From Streptomyces vilmorinianum (GTDB lineage Bacteria > Actinomycetota > Actinomycetes > Streptomycetales > Streptomycetaceae), in the NCBI RefSeq assembly GCF_005517195.1, contig NZ_CP040244.1, forward strand, positions 2,932,001-2,996,000: a stretch of DNA of 64,000 nucleotides, in the 5' to 3' direction. The position numbers and the translations under genes were made by a program. The notes beneath the pieces were generated by a model. The model was not told the DNA's origin and did not search any database. It worked only from the letters and a program-made list of their open reading frames with translations. Shown in pieces: positions 36,095 to 43,827 of this stretch (positions within the stretch are counted from its first letter, which is position 1; every line of letters starts with the position of its first letter).

Positions 36095-36894
36095 CGACGG
36101 TCGCCGGTCTCGTGCCGTACCTCGGCGGGGCACTGGCGGTCGGGGGCGTCGCGGTGGCGGCGACCCGGCGCCGTGAGCTGATGGTCCGCTGGTGCGTGTG
36201 GGCGCTCGGAGTGCCCCTGGTGACATCCGCGTTCTGGCTGGGTCCACCGGGGATCGCGGTGCTCGCGGCCGTGGTCGGCGTGGTCGCGGTGGCGGAGTTC
36301 GGCGGGCTGCTCCGGCTGGGGCCGGTGGACCGGGCGGTGCTGGGCGCGGCGATCGTCGGACTCGTCCTGACCGCCTGGCTGGCCCCCGGGGAGGTGCTCC
36401 GGGTGGCAGCGGCCGGGGCGCTTGCGATCGCTGGGGTGCCGTTGCTCTCGGGCGACGCGGAGCACGGACTCCGCCGCCTGGGGGCGGGCCTGCTGGGGCT
36501 CGTGTGGCTGGGCGCTCTGGCCGGCCTCGTATCGTCCGGCGCCCTCGGCCTCGTGCTGTTCGTGGCCGTGTCGATCGCCGACATCGTCGCGTACGCGGCC
36601 GGTCGCCGTCTCGGCGGACCCCGGCTCTCCCCGCTGTCGCCCGCCAAGCGGTGGAGCGGCACGCTGGCCGGGGCCGCGGCCGGTCTCCTCACGCTGGCCG
36701 TGCTGTCCTCCCTGACGTGGCAGACGGCGGTGGCCGTGGCGGTCGGCGGCCCGCTCGGGGACCTGCTGGAGTCGATGGTCAAGCGGGGCGCCCGTGCCAA
36801 GGACGCCGGCCGGTGGCTGCCCGGCTCCGGCGGCCTCCTCGACCGGATCGACTCCCTCCTCGTCGCTCTGGCGGTGCTGTTGGTGCTGAAGTGA
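36091..36894 (+). CDS. CdsA-type phosphatidate cytidylyltransferase
   Basis: 267 residues with about eight membrane segments. The CDP-diglyceride synthase signature is present: SIADIVAYAAGRRLGG, LSPLSPAKRWSG, and GDLLESMVKRGARAKDAG with WLPGSGGLLDRIDSLL. It transfers CMP from CTP to a lipid phosphate. GTG 36091 overlaps the upstream stop by 4 nt, so its product is made together with the GNAT-aminotransferase. It is unlikely to be the housekeeping CdsA, which normally sits with frr/pyrH; more likely it serves a dedicated aminolipid pathway. Confidence 0.85.
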   Translation: MTTVAGLVPYLGGALAVGGVAVAATRRRELMVRWCVWALGVPLVTSAFWLGPPGIAVLAAVVGVVAVAEFGGLLRLGPVDRAVLGAAIVGLVLTAWLAPGEVLRVAAAGALAIAGVPLLSGDAEHGLRRLGAGLLGLVWLGALAGLVSSGALGLVLFVAVSIADIVAYAAGRRLGGPRLSPLSPAKRWSGTLAGAAAGLLTLAVLSSLTWQTAVAVAVGGPLGDLLESMVKRGARAKDAGRWLPGSGGLLDRIDSLLVALAVLLVLK

Positions 36895-36960
36895 GCCACG
36901 GGGCGGGGTGAGCCATGTGACGGGGCGAGCGTGAGGCTGGGTGGGGCCGGGCCGGTTGCG

Positions 36961-37046
36961 CTGGGAGTCACCTCTGCCCCGTGGCGGACGGCCGCCCGGG
37001 TGACGGTGGAGCGGTCGATACCGAACAGCAGGGCGAGGTCAGAGTG
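36961..37046 (-). pseudogene. Transposase HTH remnant
   Basis: The minus strand reads SDLALLFGIDRSTVTRAAVR, which matches the helix-turn-helix of DDE_Tnp_4/IS5-type transposases (DLAxLFGIDRSTVTRAV). Nothing else of the transposase is in frame. The rest of 36895-37252 contains a second protein-like fragment (AQQGVPELRRYREQALEVGR, minus strand, around 37060-37150) and no intact gene. Confidence 0.5.
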
Positions 37047-37252
37047 TGGCTACCCGCGACGGTAGGCCTCCCACGCCGTCCCACTTCCAGGGCCTGCTCC
37101 CGGTACCGGCGCAGCTCGGGAACGCCCTGCTGGGCGCGCCCGGCCCAGTAGGCGGTGATCGAGGACGCGAACGCGGGGCCCTTCTCCTGTCCTACGGCGT
37201 CGGCTTCTCCTGCGGGGCGATGGCCGTCACCACGTGATCGGCCGGACAGCTC

Positions 37253-38179
37253 CTAGGGCGCCTGGCGGCCTGGGGGCACCCTCCCGAATCCGCCGCGCAG
37301 CAGCGCCCGCAGAGACCGCGCCGCCGGGCCCGACTCCTCGCCGCGGTGCGCCACCGAGATCGTGCGACGGAACGACGTCGGCTCCAACGCCCGTACGCCC
37401 AGGGGCGACACCGCCATCGAGGCGACCATCTCCGGCACCACCGCCACCCCGAGCCCCGCGCTGACCAGCGCGCACACCAGGGCGTAGCCCGGCGTACGGC
37501 AGACCACCGACGCGGTCGCGCCGGCCCGGGCGAGCGCGCCCTCCACGCCCCGCCGCGGCGGATGGTCCGGGGCGCTGCTGATCAGCGGCCGGCCGGCGAG
37601 CTCCGCGATCGGCAGGCGGCCCGAAGCCTCCGCCAGCTGATGGCCCGGGGCCGTGACCAGCACCAACTCCTCGACCAGCAGGGGCTCCAGCTCGACCCCC
37701 GGCGGCAGCGGGGCCGGTTCCGCCGGTTCGTAGGCATGGGTGAGCGCCAGATCGACCTCGCCCGACGCCACGGCATGGACCCCGCCCGGTGGCTCGTACT
37801 CGGCGACCGTCAACTCCACGTCCGGGTGGGCCCGGCGGAACGCGCTCAGGACCGGCGGCAGCAGATGGATGCCCACGGTGGTGAAGGTGCCGACCCGAAG
37901 GCGCCCGCCGGAGAGGCCGGCGAGCTGCGCCAGCTCGTGGCGGGCCCGCTCCATCTCGGCCAGGACCCGGCGCGCCCGGGTGACGAGCAGTTCGCCCGCA
38001 GCCGTCAGGCGCGTGCCGCGGTGGTGGCGGACGAGCAGCGGGGTGCCCGCCTCCCGCTCCAGTTTGGCGAGCTGCTGGGAGAGCGCGGGCGGGGTGTAGC
38101 CGAGCCGGGCGGCGGCACGGGTGATCGAGCCGTCCTCGGCCACCGCCACCAGCGCCGCGAGCCTCACCAGATCCTGCAT
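37253..38179 (-). CDS. LysR-family transcriptional regulator
   Basis: 308 residues. N-terminal HTH (SITRAAARLGYTPPALSQQL) and a type 2 periplasmic-binding-like effector domain. Divergent from a LysE-family exporter (38252), the classic LysG/LysE arrangement in which an amino acid inducer activates its own export. AAAGGAATCCTTT, itself palindromic, is the ribosome-site region before ATG 38179. Confidence 0.9.
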   Translation of the reverse strand: MQDLVRLAALVAVAEDGSITRAAARLGYTPPALSQQLAKLEREAGTPLLVRHHRGTRLTAAGELLVTRARRVLAEMERARHELAQLAGLSGGRLRVGTFTTVGIHLLPPVLSAFRRAHPDVELTVAEYEPPGGVHAVASGEVDLALTHAYEPAEPAPLPPGVELEPLLVEELVLVTAPGHQLAEASGRLPIAELAGRPLISSAPDHPPRRGVEGALARAGATASVVCRTPGYALVCALVSAGLGVAVVPEMVASMAVSPLGVRALEPTSFRRTISVAHRGEESGPAARSLRALLRGGFGRVPPGRQAP

Positions 38180-38210
38180 AAAGGATTCCTTTGGGCAGAC
38201 CCAGAAGATT

Positions 38211-38220
38211 GTGTCTACAC
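38211..38220. promoter_or_regulatory. GTGT-CT-ACAC inverted repeat between LysR and LysE genes
   Basis: Short perfect palindrome 31 bp before the exporter start, within a T-N11-A context expected for LysR proteins. Likely the regulator's recognition site. Confidence 0.4.
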
Positions 38221-38251
38221 CCTAAAGGCTCGCGGCGGGCACGCTGGGCTC

Positions 38252-38920
38252 ATGGACGGACAGCTGATCGCCTTCATCGGAGTCGCGGCGGGCATGGTGG
38301 CCATGCCGGGCGCGGACTTCACCGTCGTCGTCCGCAGTGCTCTCGCCTCGCGCCGGGCCGGAGTGGCCTGTGGCGTCGGTGTGGCGGGCGGGCTCGTGGT
38401 GCACACCGCGCTGGCGGTGGCGGGGCTCGCCGCGGTGCTGATCGCCGTACCGGTGCTCTACCGGGCCCTGCAGATCGCCGGTGGCGCGTACGTCCTCTAC
38501 CTCGGCGTGCGGGCGCTGGGCGGTGCGCTGCGGGCGAGCGGCGGAGCGCAGGCGGATGCGCGGGCGGATACGCGGGCGGATACGCGGGCGGATACGCGGG
38601 CGGGGGAGCGGGTCGCCGGACGGGCGCTGCGCCAGGGGTTCCTGACCAACGTCCTGAACCCCAAGGCCCCCGTGCTGTTTCTGAGCCTGCTGCCGCAGTT
38701 CGTGCCGGACGGCGCGGCCGTCCTGCCACGTACGCTGCTGCTCGCGTCGATCGTCGTCGTCCTCGCCCTGCTGTGGTTCCCGCTGGTGGCGCTCCTGGTG
38801 GACCGGCTCGGTCACTGGCTGCGGCGGCCGCGGACGGCCCGGACCGTGCAGGGGGTGACGGGTGGCGCGCTCGCCGCCCTGGGGCTTTCGCTGCTCTCGG
38901 CTCCGCTCGCCGGGAGTTGA
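38252..38920 (+). CDS. LysE-family amino acid exporter
   Basis: 222 residues, about six hydrophobic segments. MAMPGADFTVVVRSALASRR matches the LysE/RhtB start (PGPxxxxxxxxxxxxG), and LTNVLNPKAPVLFLSLLPQF is the family's second signature. The cytoplasmic loop is lengthened by ADTRADTRADTR, encoded by three identical 12-bp units. ATG 38252 is 72 bp from the divergent LysR gene that likely controls it. Confidence 0.88.
   Translation: MDGQLIAFIGVAAGMVAMPGADFTVVVRSALASRRAGVACGVGVAGGLVVHTALAVAGLAAVLIAVPVLYRALQIAGGAYVLYLGVRALGGALRASGGAQADARADTRADTRADTRAGERVAGRALRQGFLTNVLNPKAPVLFLSLLPQFVPDGAAVLPRTLLLASIVVVLALLWFPLVALLVDRLGHWLRRPRTARTVQGVTGGALAALGLSLLSAPLAGS
38560..38595 (+). repeat. 12-bp coding tandem repeat
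   Basis: Three perfect copies of GCGGGCGGATAC within the LysE-family gene, in frame, adding Ala-Asp-Thr-Arg repeats to a loop between membrane segments. Confidence 0.92.
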
Positions 38921-38989
38921 GGCGACGCCGCCGGGCGAAGCTGCGGCGGCGCCACCGCACCCCCGCCCGGCAGGGCATCGGTCAGCGGA

Positions 38990-39466
38990 TCATCGGACCC
39001 TGCCGTAATACACCTTGGACGACCAGATCTTGTCGAGCTTCACCCAGGAACCGCTCTTGGGCGAGTGCCAGATCTTGTTGTTCCCGGCGTAGATGCCCAC
39101 GTGATAGACCCTCCCACCGGAGTGGAAGAAGACCAGGTCCCCCTTCTGCCGGCCGGAAGCCGCGATGTGCCGGGTCTGGTTGTACTGCTGCTGCGCGGTA
39201 CGGGGCAGCGACTTGCCCGCCTTCTTGTACGAGTAGAGCGTGAGCCCCGAGCAGTCGAACCGGGTCGGGCCGGCCGCTCCGTACTTGTAGGGCGATCCCT
39301 TCTTCGATGCCGCGATGTCCAGCGCCTTGCCGGCGTACGCGGTCGCGGCCTGGGCCTCCGGTGCGGCGCCTGGCGCCAGCATCGTGCCGCCGACGGCGGC
39401 GAGGGTGAGAGCCGAGACGGCTCCGGCCCGGGACAGCAGGGACGGGACATGAATCTGCGCAGTCAT
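38990..39466 (-). CDS. Secreted NlpC/P60 cell-wall endopeptidase
   Basis: 158 residues. Signal peptide (LLSRAGAVSALTLAAVGGTM, cleavage near AQA-AT), then a C40 peptidase with catalytic Cys in FDCSGLTLYSY, His in YHVGIYAGN and the third polar residue in IWHSPKSG. It cuts peptide stems in peptidoglycan. The start is ATG 39466, preceded by GAAGGG. A c-di-AMP riboswitch precedes it, as for other Streptomyces wall hydrolases, so it should be shut off when c-di-AMP is high. Confidence 0.92.
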   Translation of the reverse strand: MTAQIHVPSLLSRAGAVSALTLAAVGGTMLAPGAAPEAQAATAYAGKALDIAASKKGSPYKYGAAGPTRFDCSGLTLYSYKKAGKSLPRTAQQQYNQTRHIAASGRQKGDLVFFHSGGRVYHVGIYAGNNKIWHSPKSGSWVKLDKIWSSKVYYGRVR

Positions 39467-39477
39467 GCGCAACCCTT

Positions 39478-39648
39478 CGTCAGCCGCCTGTGAAGGATGA
39501 CCTGTCGGGTTCGGACTGGCGAAGTTGCCCGGCCGCGGCTGCGGCTTCACCCCGAGGAACGGCCCCACTGCTCGGTCGTCCCGTACTGATTGGGTCCTCC
39601 ACTCCTGCCGATCCACTCCTGTCGACCAGACATCCGGGACAGCGGCAG
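39478..39648 (-). ncRNA. c-di-AMP (ydaO/yuaA) riboswitch
   Basis: In the leader of the NlpC/P60 gene (minus strand) the conserved blocks appear in order: GGAGGACCCA, then CTCGGGGTGAAGCCG, CCGAACCCGACAG and CACAGGCGGC, ending about 12 nt before the start. They match the ydaO-type aptamer of actinobacterial wall-hydrolase genes. Ends are approximate. The ribosome site lies right at the 3' edge. Confidence 0.75.
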
Positions 39649-39981
39649 GACTCGGCGTCCGCCCGGACCGCCCCGCCGCGGTGGCGGGGGCTTGTCGTCG
39701 TGAGGGATCTTGACCCACACCCGGGGCGAAATCCGAGCCGAAACGGCGTTATGTGAGGCTCCTCACGACTGATCCATTCGGGTGGACAGGCATGTTTCGT
39801 GATCGTCGGAGGTTTGGCCGACGAGCCCCGCACCAGGGGTGGAACGTCCGATTCCGCCAGATGTGTACACCTGTTGCGCAACTCACCCCGCACATAAGTC
39901 GATTCGTCGACTACGCCGAACGAGGGAGGGTTTCTGCCGCTTCTCTGGCCCGAGTGGACGTCGACACGACACGCGGAAATG
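39649..39981. other. Upstream region of the riboswitch with several palindromes
   Basis: 333 bp without a gene. It contains GTGAGG-CT-CCTCAC (39753-39766), CGTCGG/CCGACG (39804-39823) and AGTCGA-TTCG-TCGACT (39897-39912). The last is a compact hairpin about 70 bp after the end of the minus-strand gene at 39982 and may terminate that transcript. The promoter of the riboswitch RNA must lie here but no clear -35/-10 was identified. Confidence 0.4.
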
Positions 39982-40287
39982 TCAACTCGCGCGTGTGTCG
40001 GGCACGGTGACCCGCCCCGCGCGGCGCTCCCCGTCCAACACGCGCAGCGCACGGGCCAATGTCTCCGCGTGGACCTCGCTCTCGCCCCGCATATGCATCA
40101 CCGTCAGCGCGTCGCGCAGCGCGGTCGCGCGCCCCACCAGGGCCTGTGCCGCGCGCAGCGCCCCATAGGTATGCGATGTCCTGGATGGATTGATCCGGCC
40201 GAGGAGATCGACGACTTCGAGGTAGGCGTCGATGAACTCGCCCTCGGCGCGCGTCAGAGCGGGCAGTGGCGGCAGCTCGGGAACCAT
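39982..40287 (-). CDS. Small hypothetical protein downstream of the ClpP paralogue
   Basis: 101 residues, mostly helical (TRAEGEFIDAYLEVVDLLGR, YGALRAAQALVGRATALRDA), soluble, family not recognised. It starts 8 bp after the ClpP-like stop and is surely co-transcribed with it, so it may be an adaptor or partner of that ClpP. CGGAG abuts the ATG directly, so the start is uncertain. Confidence 0.65.
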   Translation of the reverse strand: MVPELPPLPALTRAEGEFIDAYLEVVDLLGRINPSRTSHTYGALRAAQALVGRATALRDALTVMHMRGESEVHAETLARALRVLDGERRAGRVTVPDTRAS

Positions 40288-40294
40288 CTCCGGC

Positions 40295-40918
40295 TCACCG
40301 TGCCCCGGCGCCGCCGGACGCCCCGCGGTTCTGGATCACGTGATCCACCAGGCCGTACGCGGCGGCGGCCGGCGCGTCGAGGACGGTGAGCCGGTCGATG
40401 TCGGCCTCGATCCGCTCGCGGTTCTGCCCGGTGTGGGTGACCAGCATCCCGGCCAGCATCGCGCGCAGTCGGAGCAACTCCCGTGCCTGGATGTCGAGAT
40501 CGCTGGGCTGCCCCTGCAACGGCTCGTCGGTCGTGGGTTGCTGAAGGACCACCCGGGCCCCGGGCAGCGCGAGCCGCTTGCCGGGCGCCCCGGCCGCGAG
40601 GAGCACGGCGGCGGTCGACGCCGCCTGGCCGAGGCAGGTGGTCTCCACGTCACAGGTGACGACCTGCATCGTGTCGTAGATCGCGGACATCGCGCTGATC
40701 GAACCGCCGGGGGAGTTGATGTAGAGCGAGATGTCCCGGTCCGGATCGGCGTACTCCAGGTGCAGGAACTGGGCGATGACGTCGTTGGCCGAGGTCTCGT
40801 CGATCGGCGTGCCGAGGAAGACGATCCGCTCCTCGAGCAGCTTGGAGTACGGGTCGAGGGTCCGGCTGCCGAAGGACGTGCGCTCGGTGAACTCGGGCAG
40901 GACGTAGCGATGCTGCAT
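40295..40918 (-). CDS. ClpP-family protease paralogue lacking the catalytic His
   Basis: 207 residues. [20 protein letters not shown] and the nucleophile Ser101 in [16 protein letters not shown] are normal, and Asp192 in YGLVDHV is present. The position of the catalytic histidine (IHQP in active ClpP) is Gln126 (LQQP). It is therefore a triad-deficient member of the ClpP3/P4-like group and probably works, if at all, as a structural partner of an active ClpP ring. Divergent from an orphan YefM/Phd antitoxin; a TGTAC-N5-GTACA palindrome lies between. Confidence 0.85.
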   Translation of the reverse strand: MQHRYVLPEFTERTSFGSRTLDPYSKLLEERIVFLGTPIDETSANDVIAQFLHLEYADPDRDISLYINSPGGSISAMSAIYDTMQVVTCDVETTCLGQAASTAAVLLAAGAPGKRLALPGARVVLQQPTTDEPLQGQPSDLDIQARELLRLRAMLAGMLVTHTGQNRERIEADIDRLTVLDAPAAAAYGLVDHVIQNRGASGGAGAR

Positions 40919-40939
40919 GAGCGGCCTCCTTGTAAAAAA

Positions 40940-40954
40940 TGTACAGGACGTACA
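40940..40954. promoter_or_regulatory. TGTAC-N5-GTACA palindrome, YefM-type operator
   Basis: TGTAC (40940-40944) and GTACA (40950-40954) are exact inverted copies. The TGTAC(A) core is the recognition element of YefM-family antitoxins. It lies 18 bp before the antitoxin start and 22 bp before the ClpP-paralogue start, so it could control both. Confidence 0.6.
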
Positions 40955-40972
40955 GACCGTAAGATGAGGAGC

Positions 40973-41248
40973 ATGGCCTACGAGATTCCGGTGACGCAAG
41001 CACGTGCAGAGCTCGCCGACCTGATCAACCGCGTGGTGTACGGCAATGAGCGCGTCGTCGTGACCCGGCACGGGAAGCCGCTCGTGGCCCTGGTCTCCGC
41101 CGCTGACCTGGCACGACTCGAAGCGGAACACGAAATCGCCGAGGATTCGGTGGCCGGCTCGGTCTCCGAGGTCCGCCCGCTCACGTCCGCTCCCGGTGAA
41201 CAAGGACGCTTCGGGATCGCGGCCCGCCACCGCGAGCCGGGCGTCTGA
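40973..41248 (+). CDS. Phd/YefM-family antitoxin, orphan
   Basis: 91 residues. [20 protein letters not shown] and [20 protein letters not shown] are the Phd/YefM DNA-binding fold; the C-terminal 40 residues are disordered and acidic, then basic. No toxin gene follows; a terminator does. An ATG 9 bp upstream (40964) is an alternative start. It is divergent from the ClpP-like gene with a YefM-type palindrome between, so it probably acts as a local repressor. Confidence 0.85.
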   Translation: MAYEIPVTQARAELADLINRVVYGNERVVVTRHGKPLVALVSAADLARLEAEHEIAEDSVAGSVSEVRPLTSAPGEQGRFGIAARHREPGV

Positions 41249-41294
41249 CGCGACCGCCGTACGACACGACAGAACCGCCGTACGACACGACAGA

Positions 41295-41333
41295 GCCGCG
41301 TGCCCCCGTCCACTTGGGGCGGGGGCACGCGGC
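41295..41333. terminator. Bidirectional terminator hairpin
   Basis: Perfect 14-bp arms (41295-41308 and 41320-41333) with an 11-nt loop, between the convergent antitoxin and membrane-protein genes. Just before it, a 21-bp segment (CCGTACGACACGACAGA core) is present twice in tandem (about 41253-41294). Confidence 0.85.
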
Positions 41334-41349
41334 CGTACGGGGAAGGGCG

Positions 41350-42339
41350 TCAGCTCACGGGCGCCGCTTCAGGGACCGCGGCCGGCGCCGCAGCCGACGC
41401 GGCCCGGGTGCGCAGACCGCCGAGCAGCAGGGCGGTCAGTCCGGCGGCCGCCCACACCCCCAGGACCAGCAGCGGCGAGCCCGCGCCGGCGCCCTCGAAG
41501 AAGGAGACCGAACGCAGGGCCTGGCCACCCGCGCCCGGCGGCAGCCACTGACCGAGCGCACCCGCCGGCGCGGGCAGCAGCTCGGGCGCGCTCGCCACGC
41601 CCGAGAACGGGTTGCCGATCAGGATCATCAGCAGCGCCCCGAGGCCGAGGCCCGGCTTGCCGATCAGCGCCGCGAGTCCCGCGAGCGCCGCGCCGATCGC
41701 GAGGACGGTCAGCCCGAGGACCCCGGCCTCGGCCCACCAGTCGCCGGTCAGCGCACCCAGCCAGTTGTCACCGAGCGAGGCCCCGACGATCCCCGCGAGC
41801 GCGGCGGCGCCGACCAGGGCGAGGGTCGCGCGGCCGCGGCGCAGACCCAGGACCGTCACCACGATGCCGGAGGCCGCGCCGGCAAGCACGAGGGGGAACA
41901 GGCTGGCGCCGAACGCGCTGCCGCGTGGATCCGCCGCGGGCGCCGGTACGACATCGGTCACCCGGACCTGAGTGCCGGCGGGGACCTGGGCGGTGACGGC
42001 CTCGCGCAGCAGTCCGGCGACGACCGGGCTCGCGGCGGACGCGGTCAGCAGTTCGGGGCCCTGCGGTGTGACGATCACCGCGCCGTATACGACCCGGTCC
42101 TCGATCGCCGTACGGGCGGCGGCCTCGGAGTCGTAGCGGTGGACCTCGAAGGCGCCGTCGCGCTCGGCGAGGCGCTGTTCCAGAGGGGCGGTGGCGGTGG
42201 CCGGACCCGCGACGCCGATCGGCAGGTCGCGGGGCGCGATCCGGGCGGCGGGCCATGCGAAGGCCCACAGGGCCAAGGCCACGACGACGGGGATCAGCAC
42301 CATCACCGCGAGGGTCTTGCGCGTGGCGGTGGCAGACAT
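41350..42339 (-). CDS. YhgE/Pip-like ABC-2-type membrane protein
   Basis: 329 residues. One N-terminal membrane segment ([20 protein letters not shown]), a long external loop of about 140 residues, then five membrane segments ([20 protein letters not shown] to [20 protein letters not shown]). This matches phage-infection-protein/YhgE-type or ABC-2 permease-like proteins of unknown function. Divergent from a TetR regulator, which probably represses it; it may be a drug or lipid exporter component. Confidence 0.75.
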   Translation of the reverse strand: MSATATRKTLAVMVLIPVVVALALWAFAWPAARIAPRDLPIGVAGPATATAPLEQRLAERDGAFEVHRYDSEAAARTAIEDRVVYGAVIVTPQGPELLTASAASPVVAGLLREAVTAQVPAGTQVRVTDVVPAPAADPRGSAFGASLFPLVLAGAASGIVVTVLGLRRGRATLALVGAAALAGIVGASLGDNWLGALTGDWWAEAGVLGLTVLAIGAALAGLAALIGKPGLGLGALLMILIGNPFSGVASAPELLPAPAGALGQWLPPGAGGQALRSVSFFEGAGAGSPLLVLGVWAAAGLTALLLGGLRTRAASAAAPAAVPEAAPVS

Positions 42340-42366
42340 GGCGCCCTCGATTCAAAGAGAAGGATC

Positions 42367-42431
42367 GTTCGTTTTTGGTGAGCTCACTGTCTCGCCGGGG
42401 TGGGCGCTTGTCAAGAAGGAATGTTCGTTTT
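42367..42431. promoter_or_regulatory. GTTCGTTTT direct repeats in the TetR/membrane-protein gap
   Basis: GTTCGTTTTT (42367-42376) and GTTCGTTTT (42423-42431), 56 bp apart, flank the 103-bp divergent intergenic region, one near each start. Both are preceded by GGA(A/-)T. Such paired sites would let the TetR protein control both promoters. Confidence 0.4.
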
Positions 42432-42442
42432 AGATTTCGGGC

Positions 42443-43072
42443 ATGGCTCGTGTCTCCCAGGAACACCTCGACGCCCGCCGTCGTCAGATCATCGACGGCG
42501 CCGCGCGCTGCTTCGCCCGCAACGGCTTCCACGCCACGTCCATGCAGGACGTGCTGGCCGAGGTGGGTCTCTCGGCCGGCGCCGTCTACCGCTACTTCCG
42601 GGGCAAGGACGAGCTGATCGCGGCCATCGCCGACGAGGCGTTCTCGGGCATCCGCGTCGCCTTCGAGGAGGCGTCGAGGGTCACCCCGCCGCCCACCCCC
42701 GACGTCCTGCTCGGCGCCGTCCTGCGGATCTTCCTGGAGGAGCGCATCCCGGGGGCGGACCGCCAGGCCTTCGCGCGCCTGATCGTCCAGGTGTGGTCCG
42801 AGACGATGCGGGACGAGAAGCTCTTCCGGACCCTGTCCGAGGGGTACAACGGCATGCGCGAGGTCTGGGCGGAGCTGGTCGAGGCCTACCGGGCGAACGG
42901 CTTGATGCACGCCGACGTCCCCGCCGACCACCTCGCCCGCACGATGATCGCCATCGCACAGGGATTCATCGCGCAGCAGGCCCTCTTCGGGGACGTGGAG
43001 GCGCCGATCCTGGAGGACGGACTGCGGGCGCTGATGTCGATGACGCCCGAGCAGCCGGGTCGCCGCGGTTAA
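42443..43072 (+). CDS. TetR-family transcriptional regulator
   Basis: 209 residues. N-terminal HTH: ARNGFHATSMQDVLAEVGLS followed by AGAVYRYFRGKDELI, then a TetR_C ligand domain. Divergent from the YhgE-like membrane protein, the expected target. The stop TAA lies at the edge of the GlnR-type box of the urease operon. Confidence 0.9.
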   Translation: MARVSQEHLDARRRQIIDGAARCFARNGFHATSMQDVLAEVGLSAGAVYRYFRGKDELIAAIADEAFSGIRVAFEEASRVTPPPTPDVLLGAVLRIFLEERIPGADRQAFARLIVQVWSETMRDEKLFRTLSEGYNGMREVWAELVEAYRANGLMHADVPADHLARTMIAIAQGFIAQQALFGDVEAPILEDGLRALMSMTPEQPGRRG

Positions 43073-43110
43073 CGCGGCGTAACAAGGCGGAAACTCCGCA
43101 CGACTAACCT
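43068..43110 (+). promoter_or_regulatory. GlnR-type box and -10 of the urease operon
   Basis: GTTAA (43068-43072)-N6-GTAAC (43079-43083)-N6-GAAAC (43090-43094) follows the actinobacterial GlnR pattern gTnAC-N6-GaAAc, with exact 11-bp phasing. TAACCT (43105-43110) is a plausible -10, which places the box over the -35 region. Nitrogen-dependent control is therefore expected; in S. coelicolor GlnR represses ureA. Confidence 0.65.
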
Positions 43111-43163
43111 GCCGGTCCACCCGGTCCGTCCGGCCGGGCGCGAGGACTTGTGAGGTGGGACGC

Positions 43164-43466
<303 letters not shown>

Positions 43467-43482
43467 GGGAGGAGCGTCGCCG

Positions 43483-43827
43483 ATGATTCCCGGAGAAGTC
43501 CTTTTCGGTGAAGGTCCCGTGGCCCTCAACGAGGGCCGGCCCGTCACCCGCCTCACCGTCCTCAACGCCGCCGACCGGCCCGTCCAGGTCGGCTCCCACT
43601 ACCACTTCGCCGAGGCCAACCCCGGTCTGGAATTCGACCGATCCGCCGCGCGAGGGCAGCGCCTCCACATCGCCGCCGGCACCGCCGTGCGCTTCGAGCC
43701 CGGCATCCCCGTCGAGATCGAGCTCGTCCCCCTGACGGGCCGCCGTGTGGTGCCGGGTCTACGCGGAGAGACCGCAGGGGCGCTCGATCCGAGCGACGCG
43801 GAAGCGAGGGGGACCGAAGGTGCCTGA
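43483..43827 (+). CDS. ureB: Urease subunit beta
   Basis: 114 residues: [68 protein letters not shown] precedes the ATG. Its 3' end overlaps ureC by 8 nt. Confidence 0.96.
   Translation: MIPGEVLFGEGPVALNEGRPVTRLTVLNAADRPVQVGSHYHFAEANPGLEFDRSAARGQRLHIAAGTAVRFEPGIPVEIELVPLTGRRVVPGLRGETAGALDPSDAEARGTEGA

Noticed and set aside
36895..37252. A complete insertion sequence next to the CdsA-like gene
   Set aside because: Only a short HTH fragment is recognisable; no transposase catalytic region, terminal inverted repeats or target duplication were seen.
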